This document shows positions 1 through 12,200 of a stretch of 64,000 nt of DNA, one piece after another; the first letter of the stretch is position 1; each line of letters opens with the position of its first letter. This DNA is from Polydactylus sextarius (lineage: Eukaryota; Chordata; Actinopteri; Polynemidae), in assembly GCA_016801845.1 (NCBI GenBank), contig CM028914.1, positions 21,031,272 to 21,095,271 on the forward strand. The letters are read 5' to 3'. A program made the translations under genes and the position numbers. The notes beneath the pieces are model-generated. The model ran no database searches and was not told where the DNA came from. It saw only the letters and a list, made by a program, of their open reading frames with translations.

Positions 1-439
1 GGAAGCGCCTCAGCTCTGCCCAGGTGCCCACTGTGCACAGAAAGAGAGCAGATGACCTTTTACTCAGCTCCATCCCACTGCAGTCACTTAAAACAGTGAT
101 GGATGTTTCCCTTAACACCCTGCTCCCCACCAGCCCTCATTCTCCTTTTTCCTTCACCCTCCCTCTGTCTCTCATCTCACCATTTTCCCCCTCCTCTCCT
201 CTTCTCTGCGCCGCTCCAACACCACTCTCGCCTTATTTGTCCTCTTCTCCTCTCCTTGTTTTTCCGCCGTCCTTCCACAGCCTCCGCTCTCTCTGTTCTT
301 CCACAGTGATGAGGAGGAAGAGGAAGAAGATGGGGGTGGGGGCGCGGGAGTGAAGTGGAAGAGGCGTTTCCTGCCAGCGCAGAGCAGAGTCAAGCTACCC
401 CCCCACTAACCACCCACCGTCCCACACTCCCTCCCGCAG
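1..439. other. Pyrimidine-rich tract and GC-rich flank at the window edge
   Basis: From about 130 to 310 the plus strand is almost all C and T. It is followed by a purine block (309-345) containing gggggtgggggcgcggg. Together they look like promoter-proximal or intronic polypyrimidine sequence. No protein match is recognised. The low-complexity reading frames here are not believable genes. Confidence 0.4.
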
Positions 440-540
440 CTCCTCATTAATATGCAGTGACTGTTGCTCAGGTGACATGGCTGCTGGACTCGGTTCCGAC
501 TGCAGGAACATCAGCAGCATGGCGGAGAGCAGGATAGCAG
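440..540 (+). CDS. Unassigned candidate exon with in-frame ATGs
   Basis: It is bounded by a good acceptor (CTCCCGCAG before 440) and a consensus donor (AGCAG|GTAAGG after 540). Only one of three frames is open through the whole 101 nt. That frame holds two in-frame ATGs, at 477 and 519; the second lies in a Kozak-like context (GCAGCATGG) and begins MAESRIA, ending in phase 1. I do not recognise the protein. It could be the first coding exon of a plus-strand gene whose remaining exons are outside the window or unrecognised. Joining it to the acceptor before 13612 gives a stop after ten codons. Confidence 0.3.
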
Positions 541-1158
541 GTAAGGACAATGAGAACGGGCGGGGGGGAGGATGAGAAAGGCAAGGAATGGACAAACACA
601 CACCTCCACACTTTTCACTGCTGTAATGCACACACACATTTTCACGTTCAAGTCCAGCTTCTTCCCAAAAGCCTCACAGTTAAGGACAGAGTGTTTTATT
701 TCATTAAAATAACTGATGCTGTGCAGTGATGTGCTGACTTATTGTAGTAATTCATAACTTGGCTGGTGTGGTTTTATCTGACTTAATAAAAAAATCTTAA
801 TGTTCTGTATTTTATGTGTAGTCTCCAAAATGTATCGGGTCATTTTTTTCCATTTTAATATAAAATGTAATAATTGTAGATGGTAGAGGTTCTACAGTTT
901 TCTGCTTTTTCTTATTGCAAATAGTGATTTTAATAAATGTCTCCGTTGAAAATGTTGTGTGTGTTTGGTTATTTGGAGGTTTAATGTTTCATTCCATGTA
1001 AGCAAACAATGAAGGGATCCTGCCGTTTCCCCGCAAAACATTTTCACGGTTTTCACTTGTGAGGTTTTCATTCCCCTTGATATGTACGATATTGGTTTTG
1101 TTGCCAAAGGCAACAAAGAGAGAGGTGTATTAGACAAATACTCCTGCTCTCTGTAAGT

Positions 1159-1160
<2 letters not shown>

Positions 1161-1201
<41 letters not shown>
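1161..1201. repeat. (GT)n microsatellite
   Basis: An uninterrupted GT run of about 20 units. Confidence 0.98.
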
Positions 1202-1202
<1 letters not shown>

Positions 1203-1268
1203 GAGCAAAAAAATACAAGAAGGGAAAGAAACGCAGGAGAGAATGTGTGTAGGTGTGTTTTTGTTTGC

Positions 1269-1272
<4 letters not shown>

Positions 1273-1304
<32 letters not shown>
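1273..1304. repeat. (TG)n microsatellite ending in CGCGC
   Basis: About 15 TG units followed by gcgcgc, a Z-DNA-prone stretch. Confidence 0.97.
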
Positions 1305-1305
<1 letters not shown>

Positions 1306-2170
1306 TCTGGGGGAAGCAGTGCGGCCAGGCTGCAGATATCATCCATCTCCCTGTCACCGGCCCAAGGGCTGCTGGGAAAGTGGCAGACAGCTCCCCGGCT
1401 CTGACAACAGAGGCTGCATCCTAATTTTTCCGACACAGAAAGCTTAAAAAACCTGCGTTGCTCCTCCCTCGCCACCCAGTACGGAAAACCATTAACCCTG
1501 CGATCCAGGAACAAAGCACGGAGCTGAGCCGGGCCACTGCTGGCTGCGAGTCGTATCAGCTCCCATCATCCAGCAGCCGTAACTCTGAGACTCGCTGCCT
1601 GAACTCCACTGCAGAAAACAGTGTCACACAAGCTGGACATATGAAAGAACAGTCCTTAAATCACATCTAATTAGGAGGTCGTATTACACACTGATACTTG
1701 ATGACATTGCAGTGATTTCATTTGTGAAGCGCCTTTTTTGAAAAATAAAAGTCCTCTCTTTGCAATAGCTGTAATAAGTGGATTACATGCTGTGTGGTTA
1801 GCCATGACTAATTGTGTTATAAAGCTGTTGTCAGACATTCTACAGCTTTTGTTGTACGCAGGCACTTTTCATTTCCCATCTCTCCAAGTGTTTTTACTTC
1901 TTGTCTCCAGTTCCAGGCGTCACATAAACGTTGGCATGAGGATTAAATTAGTACTCGTTAATGTGTTGTGTGGAGCTCTCACAAACTTCTTACTGGAGAC
2001 TTTTACAATTGTGCTATAAACCAAAAATCATGTATGTTTTGCTGATGAAGTTATTTTAGTTTTGTGGTTTCACTAAAGCAAAGGAAATTAAAAAGCCTTA
2101 AAGTAAGCAGTTAATACAGTAACTCAGAATAAATAAATGAACATGAATGCATATGTTGATAGATGAAATA

Positions 2171-2222
<52 letters not shown>
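2171..2222. repeat. (TG)n(TA)n compound microsatellite
   Basis: Five TG units pass into about 19 TA units, followed by cacaca. Confidence 0.97.
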
Positions 2223-2225
<3 letters not shown>

Positions 2226-4608
2226 TTATGTGATTATATACACATTATACACACATACACATTTAACAGATTACAGAAATTAGGTGTGTAGATAATTAGA
2301 TAATTATATTTATTTAGAACAGTCAATGTGCTGAACAGTGGTTTGGTTAATGAGATAAGAAACACAAACAGCTTTTAAAGGTTTGACTTCTATAAACCTG
2401 ATGAATGAAGCTTTTTTATATCACTTGCAGCTTTTTCACTTTGCTCATCGATCTTATATTACATTATTATATTATCATTTTATTAAATTCAACACTGTCT
2501 CACAAAAACTGAGCTGTTACTTTTGACTCAGATAATTGCTCTCCAGTCCTGGTCCTAAAATCAGCAACACAAACATGTTCGTCATGAAGAACTAAACCAT
2601 TGGATATGGTTCACTAAAGACTCAGAAATTACAGAGAATCAAAAGATGAACTGATTTTCCTCCACGTCTGTAGACACTGAAGTTAGTTCATATTTGATTT
2701 TCTGTATTTTCTATAAAAGCAGATTCCTCAGGTGATGTAGCTGTGTTATATTACGGTACCATCTTTTGAAGAAAGCAGATTAGACCATAACAGTGATGAG
2801 ATCTGTTATAAATAACGTTGATCTGCCCATCCTGTCACAGTATACAAATCTAAATTACTATGACAGGAATGAATCTGCATCTGAGCTTGTTATCAGACAG
2901 TAACGATGTCAAATTCAACACTTTATGCCATCATTACAGCAGGGGGGTCATTTTGTCCCCACGTTAGCGGCGATATGGTTACGATTCCTGTCGGGGCTTT
3001 AAAACCTGTAAATTTATGATCAAAGCTGAGTGGATGAGGCCTTCAACTCAGATCTCTGATCATTGTTAACAAATCAGTGGAACCGGCCGCTGGGATCAAA
3101 CAGCCAGCTCTGAACAAAGCGTCCACATGTTCCACACAGGGATCACACACTGCTGCACACACTCTGCTGCTCACAGCACAACTAGTTACCTGACTGCCAA
3201 CACTTTATTACTTTAATATGTTAATGTGTTTCTAACATCTGAACTGACATCGGCCAATTAAAGCGACACAAATGGAGTACGTTTTTTTATATAAACAGGT
3301 TTAAACTTGCATATGAGTAATTCGTTCACATGGATCTACAATGAGGAAGTTGGATTTGTGGGAAATAGTACATGAGTAAATGTGATAAAAGCTATGCATT
3401 TTTAAATAAAAATGAAAACAATGTCCTTACATTGCTTACAAATACACTGTAGTGTCTCACAGACAATTAATTGTTGGTATATAAAAGGTTAAATAGTGAT
3501 GTGATGTGCGTAGGAGGGTACCTGGTCAAAACAGTTCTGGTAAGTAGATTAGTGTGAAAGCCTCCTCAGTAATGATGCTACAGTTAAATGCTATGGGTTA
3601 AATGGTAAATGACTTGTTGAAAACATTTATTCAGCTGAGCTTTTCCGGTCATGAGAAATGAGTTTCAGTCGTTCTCAGTGGTTGATTCTAACCTAAAAGG
3701 AACTGCATGACCTCAGTCTTTTTTTTTTTTGCTGACATGTAAAAATACCGCACGAGCACACAAGTTGCTGGATTTGTCATTTGCGGTTTACATTTCTATG
3801 TTTGGCTCGCTGTAAAACATGAACTCCATAACCAAGTGCACATGTGAAAGAGCTTATGAGGAGAAACTAAAATCTACAGACAGCTGCAATCACTGTGTCA
3901 TTACCGCTTCAAATTACATCAAATATGAGCACTTCCACTCCTTTGCCTTTTATGACGCGAGTGCAGCACGGCCGCTCTCTTTCTGAGCGTTATTACACGC
4001 AGGAATAATTGTGGACAAGGTGGTGTCTACATGCCAACATGTCACAGAATGAAATAATCAAAAGAGTTCATGAGTGTGGTGGTTCAGTTCATGTGCATGT
4101 AATAAATGAACTGGAGTCTAAAACCAAATACCAACATGTCAGGACTGAAATACTGCTGCTCCTTGATTAACAACCCCCCCTCGGCTCTGCTAAGGTGTCT
4201 CACTGCATATGAGACTTAGATGGTTTTGAAATCCCCCGTGCTGGTGATTCAGTCACAGCTTGGAAATGCTAGGCTGAGCTCAAAGAGACCTCTCTGAAGC
4301 CTGGAAATCCAACCCTTACTCAGCACAAAGACGACTTTGATTTCTGATGAGTAAAATAAACATCATGCTTGGACATGTTATCAGAACCTGCTGACTGTGT
4401 CTCTGTTAACTGGCCTACGGGAATCTCACGCTGGAGGAGGAGGAAGAAGAAAAAAAATTAGACAAAAACAAAAAAGTTCTCAAATGTTGAAAATCAAACT
4501 TGAAAACATATAAATCCAACCAACGTTTTAAAAGAAACTATGTGTGCACTTTCTAGTTTTTATACTTTTAATTACCACATGCAAATTAATATATTAATAA
4601 TATATATG

Positions 4609-4609
<1 letters not shown>

Positions 4610-4650
<41 letters not shown>
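4610..4650. repeat. (TA)n(TG)n compound microsatellite
   Basis: A TA run passes into about 12 TG units, preceded by AT-rich sequence. Confidence 0.97.
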
Positions 4651-4784
4651 TGTTGATGTATCGTTCAGTCTAGTTAATATCAATTTATTTGTTAAACAAA
4701 TTAATTCACCTTCATGACCCCAAGAAAAAACAAATAATGACTGCAGGAAAGCAGCACAGCTTTATATCCAACATTATCGAACAG

Positions 4785-5870
4785 CAACACTAGAAGAAGC
4801 TGGATGAAGAAATCCTTCATTCATGGTCCTCAGAGGATGGATCGCGATGGCTTTGGTGATGTCCTGTCTGATTCTCTGAGGTTTGTTTTGAATTAATGCA
4901 TCATTGTCACAATTTGTACACTCCTCCATCCCTATGTGATTAATTGTAATATTGATTTAAGTTCTGTCCAAAACTTGGTGTGTGACCAAAGTCCTGCAAA
5001 GTAACAATAACATCGTCCTCAGCTGGGGAAGCTTGTGAACATGGTGAACACATGGTTACATCTGCTTAGCGTCTGCATGTCAGTGTTATGACTGTGCACG
5101 TGTCAGCAGGCTGATTCTAGTTTTAAGACTCTACCCAGTTTACAGTGATGCTAATGGTGCTGAGCATTAACTTATGGCTCCATTAGCTTCAGTTTTCAGT
5201 TTTGTGTTGAAGCCAGTGTTAGCATATGAATATTATGTTGAAGATAAATATTATACCTAGTGCTAGCAGTTGTTTACGTGGTAATAATATGCCTGACATG
5301 AGCATGTTGGCATTAGTAATGTGCACGTTAGCACTGCATTCTGTTGGCCAGGCTTTGTTCATTTCAAGGATCTGTTTTTCAACAGCTTTTCATTATTTCA
5401 GTATCTTTTATTTTTTGTTTCTGTTGAGTAACCTCAGTCTTACATCTTAAGACAAATGGCAATGAAATGTAAATAAAATATTTTCAGGTCATTTATCTCA
5501 CATACCCCAGATTTAGCATCACAGAAACAGCACTTGTTTCACTCATTCATACTCCCCTGATTAATGAACTGTAACAACATTTAGCATTTAGTTAACCTGA
5601 CAGCTGCTAGCATAGCTGAAGACTCCATAGATCTGTAATTGATGATGTTGTGATGGTGCTGAGGTGATGACAACTTGAATCATGCTAACAGAAACCAGCA
5701 TCACACCACACTCACATTAACTTCAGCTTTGTGTGGAGTGCAAGTAGCAAATGTTAGCATGCTCACATACCTGTTACCTACACCTGTTCAGTATCAGCGA
5801 TGTTAGCAATATCACCGTGAACATGTTAGCATACTGATGTTAACACAGCACGATCTTGGCCAAGTCTTGT
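4785..5870 (+). repeat. Degenerate GTTAGCATGCTAAC-type dispersed repeat
   Basis: Contains the order of phrases typical of a common percomorph repeat: 'cctcagaggatg', 'ctttggtgat', 'acttggtgtgtgaccaa', then many variants of gttagcatgctaac, then 'cagctgctagcatagctga'. A second partial copy seems to start near 5740. It is heavily diverged and codes for nothing recognisable. Confidence 0.6.
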
Positions 5871-6770
5871 TGATTTAAGAAGTTGGAAAATATATTTATT
5901 TTTTAGTTCTACTAAGAATCCTTGTGCTTCAATCGTGAGACAAATGGAAATATCAAATATCAAATCAGTATGTTAATCAGTAACATAAAGTTCAGGTTCC
6001 AGAGAGTAAAACTTTTCATTCTGGGCAGATTCAGTCCCACATCATTTTCAGGTCTAAACTGAGTTTGGATAAAACTATATCCTCAAAGGTTTCAGTTTCT
6101 TCCAGATCTCAGCAGCAACTACTGAACAAAATCTTAAATCAAACCAGTTCTAACTTTCCTTTGAAAATATCCTTCCTAACATTCTACTTAATGAAATCAA
6201 GTATATATACTGTGGCCAGGCACCACAGGACTCCACTGTTCTCAATATTTGTACAAAAGTCCAAAGTAATCACAGGGTTCCCACCATGCCCCCCACCCAC
6301 CCCCCGTCTTAGCCATTGTTAGAGTATTTATTTATTCCCCAAAAAGCAGCTCATGACTTTATTGTGAGCCTATTCACATCCTACTGACATTTTAAATCCC
6401 ACACCCATGCTGTACAGTCATGAGGCAGGCATGGAAGTTAAATGTGTGTATATCAGCAGCTATAGTTCTACCTGTCCTTGTCCCTTCTTACACTCTTCAC
6501 TATAGGCCTCTACCCTATATATATGTAGAGAGAGCAAGGGAGAGTTTATTGATTCATCTTTATTTCACAGTCTTACACAGCACTGATGGCAGGCCCCTCC
6601 ATGGCTCGCCACGCAGCCAGGCGAGCGTGTACCTCCTCGTGTCCTGCCATGCACGCTGAGCAGCGCATTGCAGGGAGTAGAAAACCCGAATATACAGATG
6701 TCTCCATCCCTCACAGGCTCACTGGTGCCTGCACACAAGACAGAGAGAACACACAGCACCATCGTTGTTG

Positions 6771-6828
6771 CCGCCGCCGCCGCCGCCACTGCTGCTGCCA
6801 CTGCTGCTGCTACTGCTGCTGCTGCTCA
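6771..6828. repeat. (CCG)n followed by interrupted (CTG)n
   Basis: Five to six CCG units followed by CTG units broken by CCA and CTA triplets. It is open as poly-Ala on the minus strand. GC-rich trinucleotide repeats are unusual against the AT-rich background. Confidence 0.9.
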
Positions 6829-7655
6829 GGCCTGTCAGACACACATCCATCAGCTGCTGACACCACCATACAGCTGTTCTTCACTGTCTCACTGGTGTAA
6901 ATGACTGGAGAGGACAGTCTGGTGTCACAATTAGCAGAAGACAGAGCTGCTGTTTGTTCAGTGTTTCATCTGTGAGAAGCTGCAAATGGACATGTTTCAG
7001 GCTGCTCTGAGATCTGTCACGCTTAAACACAGACAGTTTGTAAACTTGTAAACATTTGTTGACCACCATCAGTGATGCTGAGGTCTGTCTGTCTGTCCAT
7101 CCAGCAGACCTCACTTTGCTGTGACTGCACAGTGCTGTTTTGTTACCAGAGAGTGCTCTGGTGCCATCTTGTGGTACCTGATGGGACCAACAGTTGCCAC
7201 ATCACCAACACCACCACCATTGTTCCTCTACTTCCTAAATGTCTTGGACAAGAGAGGCCTTGTCAAGACTGAAAAGAAAGCAACATCTGAATATTTCCAA
7301 GAAGTCAAATATTTTACAAATGATCGAGTTGAACTTTTTCATTCAGCAGAATTCAGAGTAGATGTAAAGCCTCACTATGACTCTGTTTACTTGTATTGTC
7401 TTTGTCAAGTTATGACAATGTGACAGTGTGAGCCTGAAAGTGAAGCAGCTAAATCAAATCCAGCATCAGTCAGTTTGTTATTTACACTGGTGTTGTTCCT
7501 GCTGTGACTAACTCTCATGTCATCACCTAATCTTTGTAGTGAATCTTTATTGTTTATAGGAAAAGTTGGGTTATTTTTACTTCGTTTCAAAATGTTACTT
7601 TAACATGACCAGGGGCCTGAATTAGACAATGCTTAGACACTTTTTTTTTTTTTTT

Positions 7656-7679
7656 GGTTAGACCCTGTCTGGTCTAACC
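7656..7679. other. Perfect 9-bp hairpin beside a poly(T) run
   Basis: GGTTAGACC (7656-7664) and GGTCTAACC (7671-7679) are exact inverted copies around a 6-nt loop. A 15-T run ends directly before the first arm. No flanking target duplication is evident. Confidence 0.8.
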
Positions 7680-8588
7680 ATACACAATATGAGTGAAAAC
7701 ACCTGTGATGGATTAAATGCTGTTGACATAACATAACAAAACTGCTCAGCTCCATTGTTTTGCTGTTGAGGCAGAAATGACAGAAAGCCTCTCAGATAAA
7801 ACAAATGAAAACCATAAGTGTGTGCATCACAACCCACCAGAGGTGAATGTGTCTGTCGGCCCCGCTGCTTCTTACATAACATCAGTTAACGCTGTAGTGT
7901 TGACACACTGTCTGCAGCTTCTCATAAAACCAAGACACATTATCATACAACAAACTCTTGCTTTGGTTATTAAGAAGCTCCTGCTGAAGATTTGTGACTC
8001 GTCATACAGACAATGTGCAGCTCATGGCTGTATTAAATGTGGCAGTGAGTAAACAAACATGGTGGGATTGTAAGCAGCTGTGGGCTGAAGTGAGCGACCA
8101 CAAAACCTTAAAGATGTAAATGAGAACCACTGGGTTTTCAAGTTGAGAGGCAGAGCTCGCCTGCTGGCTGCTATGCTGTCAGGATGAATTACTGACACTG
8201 CTCTCACCCACAGAGACCTACCAGCAGGTGACAGTAAAGCACCTTTTTGTGTCTTGACAAACTGCAATATTTTATCTTTTTTTTTTGCCACTGCAGCTGA
8301 GTTTAATAAGTACTTCAGTGTGCTGGGGAGAAGATGTGTCCTATTAAGTTGCCGGTTTATCGCTGATGTATTTCAAAGAACAGCCTTCACCAGGTAAGGA
8401 TGCACAGCACAGCCATGTAGTACAAAGTGAAAACAATGTGTGTGCTATCACTTTACTGATTAATGAGTATTCAGCCAGTCTGTCTGTATACGTCATGTAG
8501 TGTGTAGTGTATGCACTGGTTTTATTGTAACATTCTTTAGTCACAAACAGTCTCAGGCCTAAAGAGACAATTATATAATAATATAATA

Positions 8589-8621
8589 TATAATTTCAAT
8601 ATAATTAATATTGAAATTATA
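8589..8621. repeat. AT-rich inverted repeat, 14-bp arms
   Basis: The arm at 8589-8602 is the exact reverse complement of 8608-8621, with a 5-nt spacer. A third copy of the arm follows at about 8634-8646. The surrounding 80 bp are almost pure A/T. Confidence 0.85.
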
Positions 8622-9039
8622 ATATATAATATATAATTTCAATATTAATTGGGGACTAATTTGTCATAGTTTGGCCCTGTTTTATTTTGATACTCACCTT
8701 TTCTTTTCCATTTCTTTGCCTGTCTCACCCTGATTCAATTCTGTTATGTTGTGTTTGTTTTTGTTTAATTGCCCACACCAGTGGATCCTTTGACCTAATC
8801 CTAGTTATTCACCTCCTCTGCCTGTAAGCCTGTTATTATTTGTCATTAGTAACCTCGCTGTATCAGTCTGCGGCTGTATGTGTTTCCTGTATTTGGGTCC
8901 AGAACTTTTAAAATAGATCGAATTACTTGTGATCTCACAGTATTTTGTCTTGCACTGAACTTTTCACACATCATAATCATCATCTTCTGATTGGACTGTT
9001 ACCAGGTGATTAATCCCTGTGATCACCTCCAGTACCAAC

Positions 9040-9280
9040 ATGAGTTTGACATCAGTAGTTTTAAATGCAATAGTTAAACTCAGATCAAAGTTTTGGATGA
9101 TGACCTAATAGTTGTGAATCTTATGTAAGATTTTGGGCATCAAATTGATGTTTTTTAGCCAAATAGCAAATGTTAGCATGCTAACATGCTAAACCATGTT
9201 GAATATGATGCCAGTGTGACATCAGCTCATATTAGCAGTTAGCTGACCTCAGGTCTGAGGACGTGATAGTTTGTCATTGA
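9040..9280 (+). repeat. Fragment of the GTTAGCATGCTAAC-type repeat
   Basis: Contains 'tagcaaatgttagcatgctaacatgctaaacc' split across 9165-9195 and related phrases, matching the copy at 4785-5870. Confidence 0.55.
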
Positions 9281-12200
9281 CCTAAAATGTTGCCAAGGTG
9301 AGTTGACATTCAGTTCCATATAAAGTCTTAATAGTTTGTGCAGTGATTACATTGATATTGCATCACTATTTTTAATTTGTAATACAAAAAAAAAACAACA
9401 AAGGGCAAACATCTTTTCACAGTTCATTGCTGCACAGCCACCGCACTGTGTGCCAAATTAGTCGAATTTGAGCAATACATCAATGTCATCATTATTCAAG
9501 TGAATAATTACTCTTTTACTTTTTTGGGGGGTGTAACAGGCCAAATACTACTAACAACATCTGTGGCTGCTGTGTGGAGCAGCTATTTGTTTTGAACCTT
9601 TCTGTGACTCCTCCAGGAGGGAGGTCACATCTAACAACCTCTAAAAGTCAGACTGTAGGATGTTTTTACATGAATGATAAATTAACGTCTGAAAGTCATT
9701 TGAGGTGACACCTGCCAGCCACAGGGGGAGGTGAAATACTCACGCTGTGCTTGTTGTTGTTTTCCTTTAATATTTTTCGATTCACTTCTTAACCTTCCAG
9801 TCGCGCTGGTAGATGGCAAGGACCGACAGCTCTTTAGGGGGAAGGTCAAGAGCTTTTCTGTTTTTCTCTTTTTTTATCAGCAAGTGAAATTGGAAATCAA
9901 AGTGACCACGACTGCGCTGATATCCAGCTCACAGGAAGAAGAGTCCACAGCTCAGTGCCCATCTTTCCTATCTTCTATCCTTTGTTATCGTAAAGTATTA
10001 TATCGCCAGTCAAACTGGGAGATGATACTTGCAGCTACAACACCCAGGATCTAGTCAACATCTGAAGGTTTTATGATTTTTTTCCCCTTTTTGTGGCTTA
10101 TCCCTCCTGTACCACCTGCTGATTTATCTTCAGAGCATAAAAGATAGAATAAAATTAAGGTTGGAGAACCGAGACGTTGTGGCAACAAACAACACAGCAG
10201 CATCTCTCTACAGCCTCTGGTTCTGTTTGTCCTGCGGCCTGACTCTGCTGTGGGTTATCATGTATTTTATCACAAGGCTCATATATCTTAGAAACAGCCA
10301 ACCAAGACAGGAACTGTGATAGGTTCATGTCCGTGCTGTTTTATGCAAGTCTAAAAAGCACAGTTTGCATTTTCATAGTTGTATGTGGATTCATGTGTCC
10401 ACAGAGGAGGTGCAGATGGAAAATACTGCAGGTAGTGGGAGTGGGATGGTTTCACCACACGACACATAAATTCCCTTCCTTCACAGTTCACCCAGGGTAA
10501 CACAATGGCTGTGGAAAGCAATTAATAACAGAAACCTCTGCTAGTATTTGCTGTATAAAATATAAGACGTGAGAGGCTCTGAATGGTGCTGCACTTTGTA
10601 CAGTCTTAAACCTGTATTCTATCAAATAACCTGCAGGGGGAGACATTTTAAAATGTCTTCTGTTTGTATACAAGTAAATGTGAACATGACCCTAATCCCC
10701 ATTTCTAACTTGATTTATTACCCCAGTAAATGGTTCTTTAATGAGTTTATTGTTTGTTTCTCTTTCAATAGAACATATTGTTCATTTTATAAATTAAGGT
10801 CCCATTTATTTCTAAAAAGAGGAAAAAGCCGGGTATACTTTGTGGCAAAGTGTCCTTTTAAATGGCCTTGAATTGAACCATCTTAGTTTTAAACATTTTT
10901 AAAGTTTCTAATATGTATAGTAAAGGTAGAATACTTGTCCAACACTTGGTTGTCTCAGAAGAACAAAGGTGGTCTGTCGACTTTTTCTAATAAGTACATT
11001 TTATTTTTAACTTGACCCCACATGTAACTCAAATTCAAGATTAAAATTCCTCCCCAGGTAATATCACAACTAATGTCACTTACTGATGTAGATTAATAAC
11101 CAGGCCAACATCAGTTTTAGCTGAAGACTCATTGTTTTCTATGTTATGTTATGTATGTATGTTATTGTATTGCTTTATATTCATGTTGACTCTGTTAAAT
11201 CGTGAACATTTTTCTTATTAGTACTGGTTGATACATTCTGGCCCAGATGAGATGGCAGCACCTTTCCACATATGTAATAAACATAATAAAGGAAAATTTG
11301 TAATAAAGCAACTGTTCAGGCTGTGAGAAACATTTTTCTTTTAAATATGAATGTTTTGTTTGTAAGGCTTTTGGGCAGATTTTCTCAAACAAGGATCATT
11401 TGAATATTTTCAACTGTGTGTAGGTGTGAATTTGACATGGAGGTCAGCTTCACTGTTGCACTTCACTGTTTATTTATCTATTTAGTTATGATAGACTTCT
11501 TCCTGCAGTTTCATGCTTTATGGAGCCTTTAACTCACTCATGTTGCATCTTTTATATACTACAGTCGCTCCCAGTGGGCTACAGGTTGGTCACACTTCTA
11601 GTTTTCTTAGTGACACAACAGGACAGTGCACAGCAACTTTATTCTCTCAGCAGAACATGTTCAATTATAGCTGCTGCACAGCAGTGGTCAGGGCCGGGCA
11701 ATTTTAGGCAAAATTCAAAGTTTTGAAATTTAGAGGCTTGCTATAGTGCCACCATCAGGACTATTGTTGTGTTTTTCCAGTTGAAGACATCTGGTATGGG
11801 ACTGGACCTTTTTGAAAAGTCTGTGTAGATTTCTCTTATGGACATGTTGAACAATCTGAGGCTTGAACTCCAAGAACCATCCTCTACCTCGGTGAGGTAA
11901 CTGGCAAGTAGAAATATCACATAAAGCTTCACAATCAGTCACCTGTGTACAAGACAGCAGCTGTTAGTGTGTAAAGGCAGGTTTCAAACAGCTGTCAAAT
12001 ATTCTGTTATTAAGACAAAAATCCAAAATTACACAAATTGCATCTAGACAGCATGGAGACATTAGTAATTATTTTTCAAAAAACGATTTATTGGCTTCAT
12101 AAGTGAAAAACCGATGTTTAAAAATGCTATTTTTTAAAATCAAAAATCTGCGTGGATGGTTTGCATGGAAATGATCTGTAGCAAGTTTGGTGTCAATTGA

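Larger units (their letters stand above)
541..4784. other. No gene seen; microsatellites and AT-rich sequence
   Basis: Contains the (GT)n runs at 1161 and 1273 and two TA/TG runs. 1305-1670 is a mixed-composition, moderately GC-rich block without repeats. Elsewhere the sequence is AT-rich and stop-rich in every frame, consistent with intron or intergenic DNA. Confidence 0.6.
5871..9039. other. No gene seen
   Basis: Mostly AT-rich unique-looking sequence with a GC-richer island at 6580-6900 that carries trinucleotide repeats. Reading frames of up to 104 codons across that island are repeat-driven (runs of Arg/Cys or Ala) and lack splice or homology support. Confidence 0.55.
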
